A DNA stretch of 64,000 nucleotides, from assembly GCF_014268755.2 (NCBI RefSeq), contig NZ_CP077093.1, positions 6,097,501 to 6,161,500 on the forward strand, read 5' to 3'. Of the stretch, positions 11,216 through 19,377 are shown piece after piece (position 1 is the stretch's first letter; each line of letters begins with the position of its first letter). The translations under genes were made by a program, and so were the position numbers. The stretch comes from Pseudomonas vanderleydeniana (GTDB lineage Bacteria; Pseudomonadota; Gammaproteobacteria; Pseudomonadales; Pseudomonadaceae). The notes beneath the pieces were generated by a model that saw only the letters and a program-made list of their open reading frames with translations, was not told the DNA's origin and did no database searches.

Positions 11216-11346
11216 GTGGCGAGCGGGCTTGCCCGCGCTGGGCTGCAAGGCAGCCCCAAAACCGGCAAGCCCGGTCTGCCTGAAAAAGCGCGGACTCAGG
11301 TTTTGGAGCTGCTGCGCAGCCCAGCGGGGGCAAGCCCCCTCACCAC
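11216..11346. repeat. REPIN in the algL-algI gap
   Basis: Two inverted REP copies, arms 11216-11246 and 11316-11346, flank a spacer of about 69 bases. Each arm contains a GCGGGCTTGCCCGCG-like palindrome followed by GCTGGGCTGC. The arms differ mainly by compensated changes in the inner palindrome (GCGGG/CCCGC against GGGGG/CCCCC). The whole unit could fold into one long cruciform or RNA hairpin inside the alginate operon. Confidence 0.85.
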
Positions 11347-11361
11347 AAGAAACTGATGTAC

Positions 11362-11384
11362 ACCCCCTCATTTTTGCGGGGGGT
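11362..11384 (+). other. C-run/G-run hairpin upstream of algI
   Basis: ACCCCC at 11362-11367 pairs with GGGGGT at 11378-11384 around a T-rich loop, 50 bases before the algI start and just after the REPIN. It could be an attenuator-like or RNA-stability structure. No U-tract follows the stem, so it is not a classical terminator. Confidence 0.45.
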
Positions 11385-11433
11385 TTGGGGGGGCCTTGGC
11401 CCCGGACTGTTGATCAGACAAGGAGAGATCGGG

Positions 11434-12984
11434 ATGGTCTTCTCATCCAACGTGTTCCTGTTCCTGTTCCTGCCGATCTTTCTCGGCTTGTACTACCTGA
11501 GCGGGCAACGCTATCGCAACCTGCTGCTGCTGGTCGCCAGCTACGTGTTCTACGCCTGGTGGCGGGTCGACTTCCTGGCGCTGTTCGCCGGCGTGACCCT
11601 GTGGAACTACTGGATCGGCCTGAAGGTCGGTGCCGCCGGCGTGCGCACCAAGCCGGCGCAGCGCTGGCTGCTGCTGGGCGTGGCCGTCGACCTGTGCATC
11701 CTCGGTTACTTCAAGTACGCCAACTTCGGCGTCGACAGCCTCAACGCGATCATGACCTCGTTCGGTCTCGAACCGTTCATCCTGACCCACGTACTGCTGC
11801 CGATCGGGATCTCGTTCTACATCTTCGAATCCATCAGCTACATCATCGACGTGTACCGCGGCGATACTCCGGCCACCCGCAACCTGATCGACTTCGCGGC
11901 CTTCGTGGCGATCTTCCCGCACCTGATCGCCGGCCCCGTGCTGCGCTTCCGTGACCTGGCGGACCAGTTCAATCACCGCACCCACACCCTCGACAAGTTC
12001 TCCGAGGGCGCCACGCGCTTCATGCAGGGCTTCATCAAGAAGGTGTTCATCGCCGACACCCTGGCGGTGGTCGCCGACCATTGCTTCGCCCTGCAACACC
12101 CGACCACCGGCGATGCCTGGCTCGGCGCGCTGGCCTACACCGCGCAGCTGTACTTCGACTTCTCCGGCTACAGCGACATGGCCATCGGCCTGGGCCTGAT
12201 GATGGGCTTCCGCTTCATGGAAAACTTCAAGCAGCCCTATATCAGCCAGTCGATCACCGAATTCTGGCGGCGCTGGCACATCAGCCTGTCGACCTGGCTG
12301 CGCGACTACCTGTACATCACCCTCGGCGGTAACCGTCGCGGCACCCTGATCACCTACCGCAACCTGTTCCTGACCATGCTGCTCGGCGGCCTGTGGCACG
12401 GGGCGAACATCACCTACATCGTCTGGGGTGCCTGGCACGGCATGTGGCTGGCGATCGAGAAGGCCCTGGGTATCAACACCACGCCACGCAGCCTGAACCC
12501 GATCCGCTGGGCCCTGACCTTCCTGCTGGTGATCATGGGCTGGGTGATCTTCCGCGCCGAGAACCTGCACGTGGCCGGCCGCATGTACGGGGCGATGTTC
12601 AGCTTCGGCGACTGGTCGCTGTCGGAACTCAACCGCGCCAGCCTCACCGGCCTGCAGGTGGCGACCCTGGTGGTGGCCTACGCGACCCTGGCGTTCTTCG
12701 GCCTGCGCGACCTGTACCGCGATCCGCCCGCCGCCAAGGCCAAGCCGGCCGATGGCCCGGCCACTGCGCAACCCGGCCTGATCAAGGCCGCACCCGGCGA
12801 ATCGTCCGGCAGCATCCACGAGCCCGGCTACACCGTCGGCATCGAGGCCCAGGTACAACCGGCCTACTGGGTCGCCGACTGGCCGCGCTACCTGATGCGC
12901 GCCCTGGTCCTGCTGCTGTTCATCGCCTCGATTCTCAAACTCTCGGCGCAGAGCTTCTCGCCGTTCCTCTACTTCCAGTTCTGA
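11434..12984 (+). CDS. algI: Alginate O-acetylation protein AlgI (MBOAT)
   Basis: Multi-pass inner-membrane O-acyltransferase thought to move acetyl groups across the membrane for AlgJ and AlgX. The start at 11434 follows AAGGAGAG at good spacing; the frame is open 26 codons further but through the hairpin region. The MBOAT histidine lies in GGLWHGAN at residue 322, the essential position in P. aeruginosa, and a second histidine is in WGAWHG. 516 aa with many hydrophobic segments. It begins the acetylation block algI-J-F, which is separated from algL by the REPIN. Confidence 0.96.
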   Translation: MVFSSNVFLFLFLPIFLGLYYLSGQRYRNLLLLVASYVFYAWWRVDFLALFAGVTLWNYWIGLKVGAAGVRTKPAQRWLLLGVAVDLCILGYFKYANFGVDSLNAIMTSFGLEPFILTHVLLPIGISFYIFESISYIIDVYRGDTPATRNLIDFAAFVAIFPHLIAGPVLRFRDLADQFNHRTHTLDKFSEGATRFMQGFIKKVFIADTLAVVADHCFALQHPTTGDAWLGALAYTAQLYFDFSGYSDMAIGLGLMMGFRFMENFKQPYISQSITEFWRRWHISLSTWLRDYLYITLGGNRRGTLITYRNLFLTMLLGGLWHGANITYIVWGAWHGMWLAIEKALGINTTPRSLNPIRWALTFLLVIMGWVIFRAENLHVAGRMYGAMFSFGDWSLSELNRASLTGLQVATLVVAYATLAFFGLRDLYRDPPAAKAKPADGPATAQPGLIKAAPGESSGSIHEPGYTVGIEAQVQPAYWVADWPRYLMRALVLLLFIASILKLSAQSFSPFLYFQF

Positions 12985-12995
12985 GGGAGCCGACC

Positions 12996-14174
12996 ATGAC
13001 CCGCTCATTACGCATCCTCTACATCGCGCTGTTCCTCGCCCTGCTGCTGGCACTGGGCCTGTGGTCCCTGCGTGGCCTCATCGGTTTCAGTACCAACCCC
13101 GACGCGACGTTCCTCAACGGGCGCTGGGCCAAGGCCATCGAGACCCGCTACGACGACGAGTTCCCGATCAAGCGACTGGGCACCAACCTCTGGGCCGCCG
13201 TGGACTTCAAGCTGTTCAACGAAGGCCGTCCCGGCGTGGTACTGGGCCGCGACCAGTGGCTCTACAGCGACGAGGAGTTCAAGCCGACCGCCGGCCAGCA
13301 GCAGAACCTGCAAGGCAACTACGCGCTGGTCGAAGGCGTGCGCCAGGCTCTCAAGGCCAAGGGCGTGAACCTGGTGATGGCGATCGTCCCGGCCAAGGTG
13401 CGGCTGTATCCTGAGCACCTCGGCGACGAGCGTCCGGCCAGCATCCACGCCGACCTGTACCGCGACTTCCACGCCCGTGTCGCCGCCGAGCACATTCTCG
13501 CCCCCGACCTGCTGGGCCCGTTGCAACAGGCCAAGCAGAACGGCCAGCAGGTGTTCCTGCGCACCGATACCCACTGGACCCCGGACGGTGCCCAGATCGC
13601 CGCGACCCAACTGGCCAACGCCATCGCCCAGGCCATGCCGCTGAGCGGCCAGCCGCAACGTTTCGTCACCGAGGCCGAGAAGACCGAGGAACACAAGGGG
13701 GATCTGCGCCGCTTCCTGCCCCTGGACCCGTTGTTCGAAAACCTGATGCCGGCCGAAGAACCGCTGGAGAAGCGCGTCACCCGTGCCGTCGAAAGCTCCA
13801 CGTCCGGCGACGACGCCCTGTTCGCCGACAACGAAGTGCCGGTGGCACTGATCGGCACCAGCTACAGCGCCAACCCGAACTGGAACTTCGTCGGCGCCCT
13901 GAAGCAGGCACTGCACAGCGACGTGGTCAATTACGCCGAGGACGGCCATGGCCCGATCCTGCCGATGCTCGCCTACCTCAAGAGCGACGCCTTCAAGAAC
14001 AACCCGCCACAGGTGCTGATCTGGGAATTCCCGGAGCGCTACCTGCCGGTCAACAACGAAATCGGCGATGCCGACCCGCAGTGGGTCGCGCAATTGAAAG
14101 CCGCGGGTATCCGCCAACAGAACCTGGTTCTGAACACAACCCGATCCGAGTCGCCTGCACAGGCGCAAAACTGA
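12996..14174 (+). CDS. algJ: Alginate O-acetyltransferase AlgJ
   Basis: Membrane-anchored periplasmic SGNH-like acetyl-transfer protein related to AlgX. An uncleaved N-terminal signal anchor (YIALFLALLLALGLWSL) precedes the globular domain. The catalytic set is visible as DTHWTPDG (D191, H193) and GTSYS (S289). 392 aa. The start has GAGGGAG upstream, 11 bases after algI, so the two are likely translated together. Acetylation protects alginate from lyases and changes gel properties. Confidence 0.95.
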   Translation: MTRSLRILYIALFLALLLALGLWSLRGLIGFSTNPDATFLNGRWAKAIETRYDDEFPIKRLGTNLWAAVDFKLFNEGRPGVVLGRDQWLYSDEEFKPTAGQQQNLQGNYALVEGVRQALKAKGVNLVMAIVPAKVRLYPEHLGDERPASIHADLYRDFHARVAAEHILAPDLLGPLQQAKQNGQQVFLRTDTHWTPDGAQIAATQLANAIAQAMPLSGQPQRFVTEAEKTEEHKGDLRRFLPLDPLFENLMPAEEPLEKRVTRAVESSTSGDDALFADNEVPVALIGTSYSANPNWNFVGALKQALHSDVVNYAEDGHGPILPMLAYLKSDAFKNNPPQVLIWEFPERYLPVNNEIGDADPQWVAQLKAAGIRQQNLVLNTTRSESPAQAQN

Positions 14175-14190
14175 AAAAGAGGTATGCACC

Positions 14191-14853
14191 ATGACTTTTA
14201 CTACTGGTAACACCCACGGCCGTACCCTCAAGACCCTGGCCATGGCCGCAGGTCTCAGCCTGCTCTCGCTGCAGGTATGGGCTGCCGGCGACGCCGCCCT
14301 GTACGGCCCGACCGCACCGAAAGGCTCGAGCTTCGTACGCCTGTACAACGCCAGCAACCAGGAAGTCAGCGCTACCGTCGGCGCCACCGCACTCAACGAC
14401 GTCGCCCCGCTGGCCAGCAGCGACTTCAGCTTCATGCCGGGCGGCGACTACAGCGCCAAGGTCGGCAGCCAGAGCCTGCCGGTGAAACTCGCTCCCGACC
14501 ACTATTACACCCTGGTCAACAACGCCAGCGGCCAGCCGCAGTTGATCGAAGAGCCACCGTTCAAGAACAAGCAGAAATCCCTGGTGCGCGTGCAGAACCT
14601 CAGTGACAAGGCGCTGACCCTCAAGACCGCCGACGGCAAGACCGACGTGGTCCAGTCGGTGGCGGCCAAGGGCCGCGGTGAACGCGAGATCAACCCGGTC
14701 AAGGTCAGCTTCGCCCTGTACGACGGCAACCAGAAGGTCAGTGACCTCAAGCCGGTCGCCCTGGAGCGCGGCGAAGCGGCGGTGCTCTACGTCACCGGCA
14801 GCGGCAGCAGCCTGTCGCCGGTCTGGGTCAAGCGCCCGGTGTCGACCCGCTGA
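14191..14853 (+). CDS. algF: Alginate O-acetylation protein AlgF
   Basis: Periplasmic protein needed for alginate O-acetylation, probably bridging AlgI/AlgJ and AlgX. A signal peptide (residues 1 to about 30, ending near LQVWAAG) is followed by two beta-rich domains (for example FVRLYNASNQEVSATVG and LVRVQNLSDKALTLK) with no obvious catalytic residues. 220 aa, close to the usual 216. The start has AGAGG upstream, 16 bases after algJ. It ends the acetylation block and is followed by a strong hairpin before algA. Confidence 0.95.
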   Translation: MTFTTGNTHGRTLKTLAMAAGLSLLSLQVWAAGDAALYGPTAPKGSSFVRLYNASNQEVSATVGATALNDVAPLASSDFSFMPGGDYSAKVGSQSLPVKLAPDHYYTLVNNASGQPQLIEEPPFKNKQKSLVRVQNLSDKALTLKTADGKTDVVQSVAAKGRGEREINPVKVSFALYDGNQKVSDLKPVALERGEAAVLYVTGSGSSLSPVWVKRPVSTR

Positions 14854-14860
14854 TGAATTC

Positions 14861-14901
14861 GCCGGACGAACGATGCCATGAAGACCTGGCACTCGTCCGG
14901 C
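14861..14901 (+). other. Strong hairpin between algF and algA
   Basis: GCCGGACGA (14861-14869) and TCGTCCGGC (14893-14901) form a perfect 9-bp stem, and inside it TGCCA (14874-14878) pairs with TGGCA (14887-14891). No U-tract follows. It could act as a processing site or stability element that sets algA expression apart from the genes before it. Confidence 0.7.
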
Positions 14902-14965
14902 ACTGGACAACAACAAGACAGCACACAGTAGCTCTGAACCCAATATCGTTTAAAGGAGTAACAGC

Positions 14966-16417
14966 ATGATCCCGGTAATCCTCTCTGGTGGTAGCGGCTC
15001 CCGTCTCTGGCCACTGTCGCGCAAGCAGTTTCCCAAGCAGTTCCTCGCCCTGACCGGCGAGCAGACACTGTTCCAACAGACCATCGAACGCCTGGTGTTC
15101 GAAGGCATGGACACCCCGATCGTGGTCTGCAACAAGGACCACCGCTTCATCGTCAGCGAGCAGCTGCAGGCCCGCCAGCTCGAGGCCCAGCGCATCCTGA
15201 TGGAGCCCTTCGGCCGCAATACCGCCCCAGCCGTGGCGCTGACCGCGATGATGCTGGTCAACGAAGGTCGCGACGAGCTGATGCTGGTGCTGCCCGCCGA
15301 CCACGTGCTGGAGGACCAGAAGGGCCTGCAGCGCGCCCTGGCGCTGGCCACGGTGGCCGCCGAGCGCGGCGAGATGGTGCTGTTCGGCGTGCCGGCGACC
15401 AAGCCGGAAACCGGCTACGGCTACATCAAGTCGAGCAATGACGCACTGCTGCCTGAAGGCGTCAGCCGGGTCTCGCAGTTCGTCGAGAAGCCCGATGAAA
15501 AACGCGCCAACGAGTTCGTCGAGGCCGGTGGCTACTACTGGAACAGCGGCATGTTCCTGTTCCGCGCCAGCCGCTTCCTCGAGGAGCTGAAAAAACACGA
15601 TCCGGACATCTACGACACCTGCCTGCTGACCCTCGAGCGCAGCCAGCAGGACGCCGACAGCGTGACCCTCGACGAGGCCACCTTCGCCCAGTGCCCGGAC
15701 AACTCCATCGACTACGCGGTGATGGAAAAGACCCAGCGCGCCTGCGTGGTGCCGCTCACCGCCGGCTGGAGCGACGTCGGTTGCTGGTCGTCGCTGTGGG
15801 ACGTGCATGAAAAGGACGAGAACGGCAACGTCAGCAAGGGCGACGTGGTGATCCAGGACAGCCGCAACTGCATGATCCACGGCAACGGCAAGCTGGTGTC
15901 GGTGATCGGCCTGGAGAACATCGTCGTGGTCGAGACCAAGGACGCGATGATGATCGCCCACAAGGACAAGGTCCAGGGCGTCAAGCAGATGGTCAACACC
16001 CTCAACGAACAGGGCCGCAGCGAGACCCAGAACCACTGCGAGGTCTACCGGCCATGGGGCTCCTATGACTCGGTGGACATGGGCGGGCGCTTCCAGGTCA
16101 AGCACATTTCGGTCAAGCCGGGTGCGTGCCTGTCGCTGCAGATGCACCACCACCGTGCCGAACACTGGATCGTGGTCAGCGGCACCGCCGAAGTGACCTG
16201 TGACGAGAACGTGTTCCTGCTCTGCGAGAACCAGTCCACCTACATCCCGATCGCCTCGGTGCACCGCCTGCGCAATCCCGGCAAGATCCCGCTGGAGATC
16301 ATCGAAGTGCAATCGGGCAGCTACCTGGGCGAAGACGATATCGAGCGTTTCGAAGATATCTACGGCCGTTCGACCCCGGTCGAGCGTGGCGTTTCGGTGA
16401 AAACCATCGCCCAGTAA
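14966..16417 (+). CDS. algA: Bifunctional mannose-6-P isomerase / GDP-mannose pyrophosphorylase
   Basis: Makes GDP-mannose for alginate: isomerises fructose-6-phosphate to mannose-6-phosphate and joins mannose-1-phosphate to GTP. The N-terminal nucleotidyltransferase shows GGSGSRLWPLSRKQFPKQ (residues 7-24) and FVEKPDEKRA. The C-terminal cupin of the isomerase shows PGACLSLQMHHHRAEHW with metal-binding histidines. 483 aa against 481 in P. aeruginosa. AAAGGAG precedes the ATG. As the last operon gene it supplies the substrate used by algD at the other end. Confidence 0.97.
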   Translation: MIPVILSGGSGSRLWPLSRKQFPKQFLALTGEQTLFQQTIERLVFEGMDTPIVVCNKDHRFIVSEQLQARQLEAQRILMEPFGRNTAPAVALTAMMLVNEGRDELMLVLPADHVLEDQKGLQRALALATVAAERGEMVLFGVPATKPETGYGYIKSSNDALLPEGVSRVSQFVEKPDEKRANEFVEAGGYYWNSGMFLFRASRFLEELKKHDPDIYDTCLLTLERSQQDADSVTLDEATFAQCPDNSIDYAVMEKTQRACVVPLTAGWSDVGCWSSLWDVHEKDENGNVSKGDVVIQDSRNCMIHGNGKLVSVIGLENIVVVETKDAMMIAHKDKVQGVKQMVNTLNEQGRSETQNHCEVYRPWGSYDSVDMGGRFQVKHISVKPGACLSLQMHHHRAEHWIVVSGTAEVTCDENVFLLCENQSTYIPIASVHRLRNPGKIPLEIIEVQSGSYLGEDDIERFEDIYGRSTPVERGVSVKTIAQ

Positions 16418-16440
16418 CGCACCGCGTTCCACCACCTCCG

Positions 16441-16498
16441 CCCTGCCGACCGCGTCCCCTATCCGCGCTCGGCAGGGTCGGGGGTGCCCCTCCCCCGA
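16441..16498 (+). terminator. Tandem hairpins after algA
   Basis: The first hairpin pairs CCCTGCCGA (16441-16449) with TCGGCAGGG (16469-16477), extended by CGCG/CGCG after one mismatch. The second pairs TCGGGGG (16479-16485) with CCCCCGA just after it. Neither is followed by a clear T-run. They lie 24 bases after the algA stop and probably end or weaken operon transcription. Confidence 0.55.
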
Positions 16499-16546
16499 TG
16501 TCGCTGCAAGTTCCCAGGATGAACCCGTGCCGCCTACACTGTTAGC

Positions 16547-17044
16547 ATGAGGCTTCCCGCATTATCGAGGCATCCGTTCATGTTCATCGGCGTCCTGCTG
16601 GTCATCACCTGGCTGATCCTGCTGTTGCGTTACCCGGCCAAGGCCCTGCCGGTCTCGATGGCCGCGCTGGCCGGATTGGGCATGGTGGCCGCCTGGGTAG
16701 CCTGGATGGACAGCCGCGAGGCCCGGCAACTGGCGCATCTGGAGATGCGTATCGACTATGCCCCCGAGCACTGTCCGGCGGATCGTCCACTGCAACTGAA
16801 GATGAAGAACGATAACAAGGTACCCCTGGTGGAACTGCGCTGGCGCGTCGCTGCCTACGCCCCGGGCGATACCGTCAACCTGGCCGAAAACAGCTATGCC
16901 GCGCCACGCTATCGCGGCCCCGGCGAGCTGCAGGCCGCCGGTGTCTGGGAGGATTGCCTGCCGTTGCCGCCGCTGCGCCCCGGCTATCGGCCGCAAACCC
17001 TGGAGTTCCGCGCCGAACGCCTGCAGGGCAGTTTTTCCGGCTGA
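16547..17044 (+). CDS. Small membrane protein of unknown function
   Basis: A 165-aa protein with two hydrophobic segments near the N-terminus (FIGVLLVITWLILLL and the region around MAALAGLGMVAAWVAW), then a soluble domain of beta-type pattern with PLQLKMKNDNKVPLVELRWRV and an RY-RGPGE stretch. I recognise no catalytic motif. The ATG at 16580 has GAGG at better spacing and is a real alternative, giving 154 aa. It lies 129 bases after algA behind hairpins, so it is probably not an alginate gene. Confidence 0.7.
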   Translation: MRLPALSRHPFMFIGVLLVITWLILLLRYPAKALPVSMAALAGLGMVAAWVAWMDSREARQLAHLEMRIDYAPEHCPADRPLQLKMKNDNKVPLVELRWRVAAYAPGDTVNLAENSYAAPRYRGPGELQAAGVWEDCLPLPPLRPGYRPQTLEFRAERLQGSFSG

Positions 17045-17151
17045 GCGCACAAATAGTGGCACTTTGCCACCTGTCATTTCTGACAGGTTACAACCACCTG
17101 GTTTTGGCGTTGAATACCCCCTTGGCGGTGCAACCCAGTCAGGGAGCCAGA

Positions 17152-17553
17152 ATGAAGAGTCACACCCCAGTCATGGAGATAAAGACCCGGCGTCAGTTTC
17201 GCAGCGAGTTGGGCAGCCTGGAAGTGCCGCTGATTCGTCCCAAACCCTCGGTGGTACTGGTCTACAGTCGCGGTTGTCCGCCCTGTGAACAACTCAGGCC
17301 GCAGATCGCGGCACTGGCCGCCGGGCCCTACCGCGACCGGGTGGCGTTTTTCCAGCTCAGCTACCCGATCCTCAAGCTGTTGCAACCCAATATCGAAATC
17401 CAGTTCGTCCCCGCCCTGTTCTTTCTTGATGGGCATGGTGGCCAGACCCGCCTGTATGGCACCGACCGGGAAAAGATCAAACAGGGATTCGATTCGCTCC
17501 TTTTTGTCACGGACAAGGTATTCTCGGAGGTCTTCGACTCCCAGGCCTCATAA
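17152..17553 (+). CDS. Thioredoxin-fold protein with CPPC motif
   Basis: A 133-aa protein with a redox motif CPPC at residues 42-45 (SRGCPPCEQLRPQI) and the expected cis-proline region FVPALFFLDG. No signal peptide is evident, so it is probably cytoplasmic. CPPC is unlike the CGPC of true thioredoxins and suggests a different redox potential. AGGGAG precedes the ATG. The SDR gene begins 10 bases after its stop, so the two are likely co-transcribed. Confidence 0.8.
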   Translation: MKSHTPVMEIKTRRQFRSELGSLEVPLIRPKPSVVLVYSRGCPPCEQLRPQIAALAAGPYRDRVAFFQLSYPILKLLQPNIEIQFVPALFFLDGHGGQTRLYGTDREKIKQGFDSLLFVTDKVFSEVFDSQAS

Positions 17554-17563
17554 GGATGTGCCC

Positions 17564-18376
17564 ATGCCCGTCACCTTGATCACCGGATGCTCCAGCGGTA
17601 TCGGCCGTGCCCTGGCCAACAGTTTCAGACAGGCCGGCCACGAGGTCTGGGCCACCGCGCGCAAGGAAGAGGACGTCGCCGCCCTGGCCGCCGCCGGTTT
17701 CACCGCCGTGCAACTGGACGTCAACGATGGCGCGGCCCTGCAACAGCTGGCCGAACGCATCGAACAGCTGGACATCCTGATCAACAACGCCGGCTACGGC
17801 GCCATGGGGCCGGTGCTCGATGGCGGTGTCGAGGCCATGCAGCGGCAGTTCGAAACCAACGTGTTCTCCATTGTCGGCGTGACCCGCGCGCTGCTCCCGG
17901 CGCTGCGTCGCAGCCGCGGGCTGGTGGTGAATGTCGGCAGCGTGTCGGGCGTGCTGGTCACCCCTTTCGCCGGGGCCTATTGCGCGTCCAAGGCGGCGGT
18001 GCACGCCCTGAGCGATGCGCTGCGCATGGAACTGGCACCGTTTGGCGTCCGGGTGATGGAAGTCCAGCCCGGGGCGATCGACACCCACTTCGCCAGGAAC
18101 GCCAGCCATGAAGCCGAGCAACTGATCGCCGAGGCGTCGCCCTGGTGGCCGCTGCGTGAAGGCATCCGCGCGCGCGCCAACGCCTCGCAGAACCGCCCGA
18201 CCCCGGCCAGTGAATTCGCCGCCGGCCTGCTCAAGGCCTGCTGCCAGCCAAACCCGCCGCGTCTGTTGCGCCTGGGCAATGGCAGCCGCGCCTTGCCACT
18301 GATGGCGAACCTGCTGCCCAAGGGCCTGCTGGAGAAAGTGCTGATGAAGAAGTTCGGCTTGGGTGCCCGGCTCTGA
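17564..18376 (+). CDS. Short-chain dehydrogenase/reductase (SDR)
   Basis: Classical SDR with NAD(P)-binding TGCSSGIG (residues 7-14), NNAGYG, catalytic S126 and the YxxxK pair Y139/K143 in YCASK. 270 aa, usual length. The substrate cannot be read from sequence. It follows the CPPC protein gene by 10 bases. Its stop codon directly abuts the stop of the convergent LysR gene. Confidence 0.9.
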   Translation: MPVTLITGCSSGIGRALANSFRQAGHEVWATARKEEDVAALAAAGFTAVQLDVNDGAALQQLAERIEQLDILINNAGYGAMGPVLDGGVEAMQRQFETNVFSIVGVTRALLPALRRSRGLVVNVGSVSGVLVTPFAGAYCASKAAVHALSDALRMELAPFGVRVMEVQPGAIDTHFARNASHEAEQLIAEASPWWPLREGIRARANASQNRPTPASEFAAGLLKACCQPNPPRLLRLGNGSRALPLMANLLPKGLLEKVLMKKFGLGARL

Positions 18377-19267
18377 TCAGGCCTGCTCCTTCATGAAGTC
18401 GATGAACAAGCGCACCTTCAGCGGAAGGTGCCGGGTGTCCGGGTACAGCGCATAGATCCCCTGCCCGGCAAACTCGAAATCGCTCATCAGCCGACACAGG
18501 CGCCCCGCCTCCAGGTCCTCCTGCACCAGCCAGTCCGGCAGGATCGCCACGCCCTGCCCGGCCAGGGCAAAACCACGCAGCACCGAAGAGTTGTCGGCGA
18601 CGATCCGTGACTGCTCCGCCCCCGGCCGGAAGACGAAGCGCTCGCCACTGGCCACATGGGTCAGCCCCAGGTCACCCAGTCGGCCATGCACCAGACTTTG
18701 TACCTTCTGCAAGGCGCCGAAGGTCGGCAGGTCGCCCCCCGGCAACCCCTCGATGAATCCCGGCGTGGCCACGGCAAAGATCCGGAAGGTCGCCAGTTGT
18801 GTGGCCCGATGATTGGAGTCGGACACCTGTCCCAACCGAATCGCCAGGTCGAAGCGCTCTGAGATCAGGTCGGCATGGGTCGAGGAGGTCGACAGGTGCA
18901 CCTTCAACTCCGGGTGCAACTGGCGAAAGCGCTCCAGCGCCGGGACCACCTTGGCCAGCGCGTATTCGACCGTGGTGGTGATCCGCAGCGTCCCGCGCAA
19001 TTGCGTGTGCTCCGAACGGGCTTCGTCGATCGCCAGCCGTGCCTCCTCGAGCATGCTCAGGCAACGCCCATAGAAGCGTTCGCCAGCCTCGGTCAGGGCC
19101 AGACGCCGGGTATTGCGCAGCAGCAGGGTCACGCCCAGCTCGCTTTCCAGGCGCTTGATGTTGAAGCTGACCACCGCTCGGGTCTGCCCCAGCAATTCGG
19201 CTGCGGCCGTCAGCGAACCGGCCTCGACCACGGCCTTGAAAGTGTCGAATCGGTCCAGGCTGACCAT
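18377..19267 (-). CDS. LysR-family transcriptional regulator
   Basis: 296-aa regulator. The N-terminal winged helix-turn-helix is MVSLDRFDTFKAVVEAGSL... with TAAAELLGQTRAVVSFNIKR; the C-terminal part is a periplasmic-binding-protein-like effector domain. It is divergent from an MFS transporter gene with 110 bases between starts, and a perfect inverted repeat lies in that gap, so control of the transporter and of itself is likely. The effector is unknown. Confidence 0.92.
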   Translation of the reverse strand: MVSLDRFDTFKAVVEAGSLTAAAELLGQTRAVVSFNIKRLESELGVTLLLRNTRRLALTEAGERFYGRCLSMLEEARLAIDEARSEHTQLRGTLRITTTVEYALAKVVPALERFRQLHPELKVHLSTSSTHADLISERFDLAIRLGQVSDSNHRATQLATFRIFAVATPGFIEGLPGGDLPTFGALQKVQSLVHGRLGDLGLTHVASGERFVFRPGAEQSRIVADNSSVLRGFALAGQGVAILPDWLVQEDLEAGRLCRLMSDFEFAGQGIYALYPDTRHLPLKVRLFIDFMKEQA

Positions 19268-19282
19268 GGGTTCTCCAGCTGA

Positions 19283-19303
19283 TTGTCAAAATAACTTTGA
19301 CAA
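19283..19303. promoter_or_regulatory. Candidate LysR operator
   Basis: A perfect inverted repeat TTGTCAAA-N5-TTTGACAA, 16 bases upstream of the LysR start and 75 upstream of the MFS start. Its size and placement fit the recognition site of the divergent LysR regulator; it would overlap the regulator's own promoter. Confidence 0.6.
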
Positions 19304-19377
19304 ACTAGCAGCCAAATCGCTGTTTCCCAAGGCCGGGGCCGCGCATAACCTGTCGCCATCAATCGATGGAGCCCGCC

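Noticed and set aside
11380..11400. Possible G-quadruplex near the algI leader
   Set aside because: Only two long G-runs are present on the plus strand before CC-containing sequence; four runs are needed. The C-run/G-run hairpin explains the sequence better.
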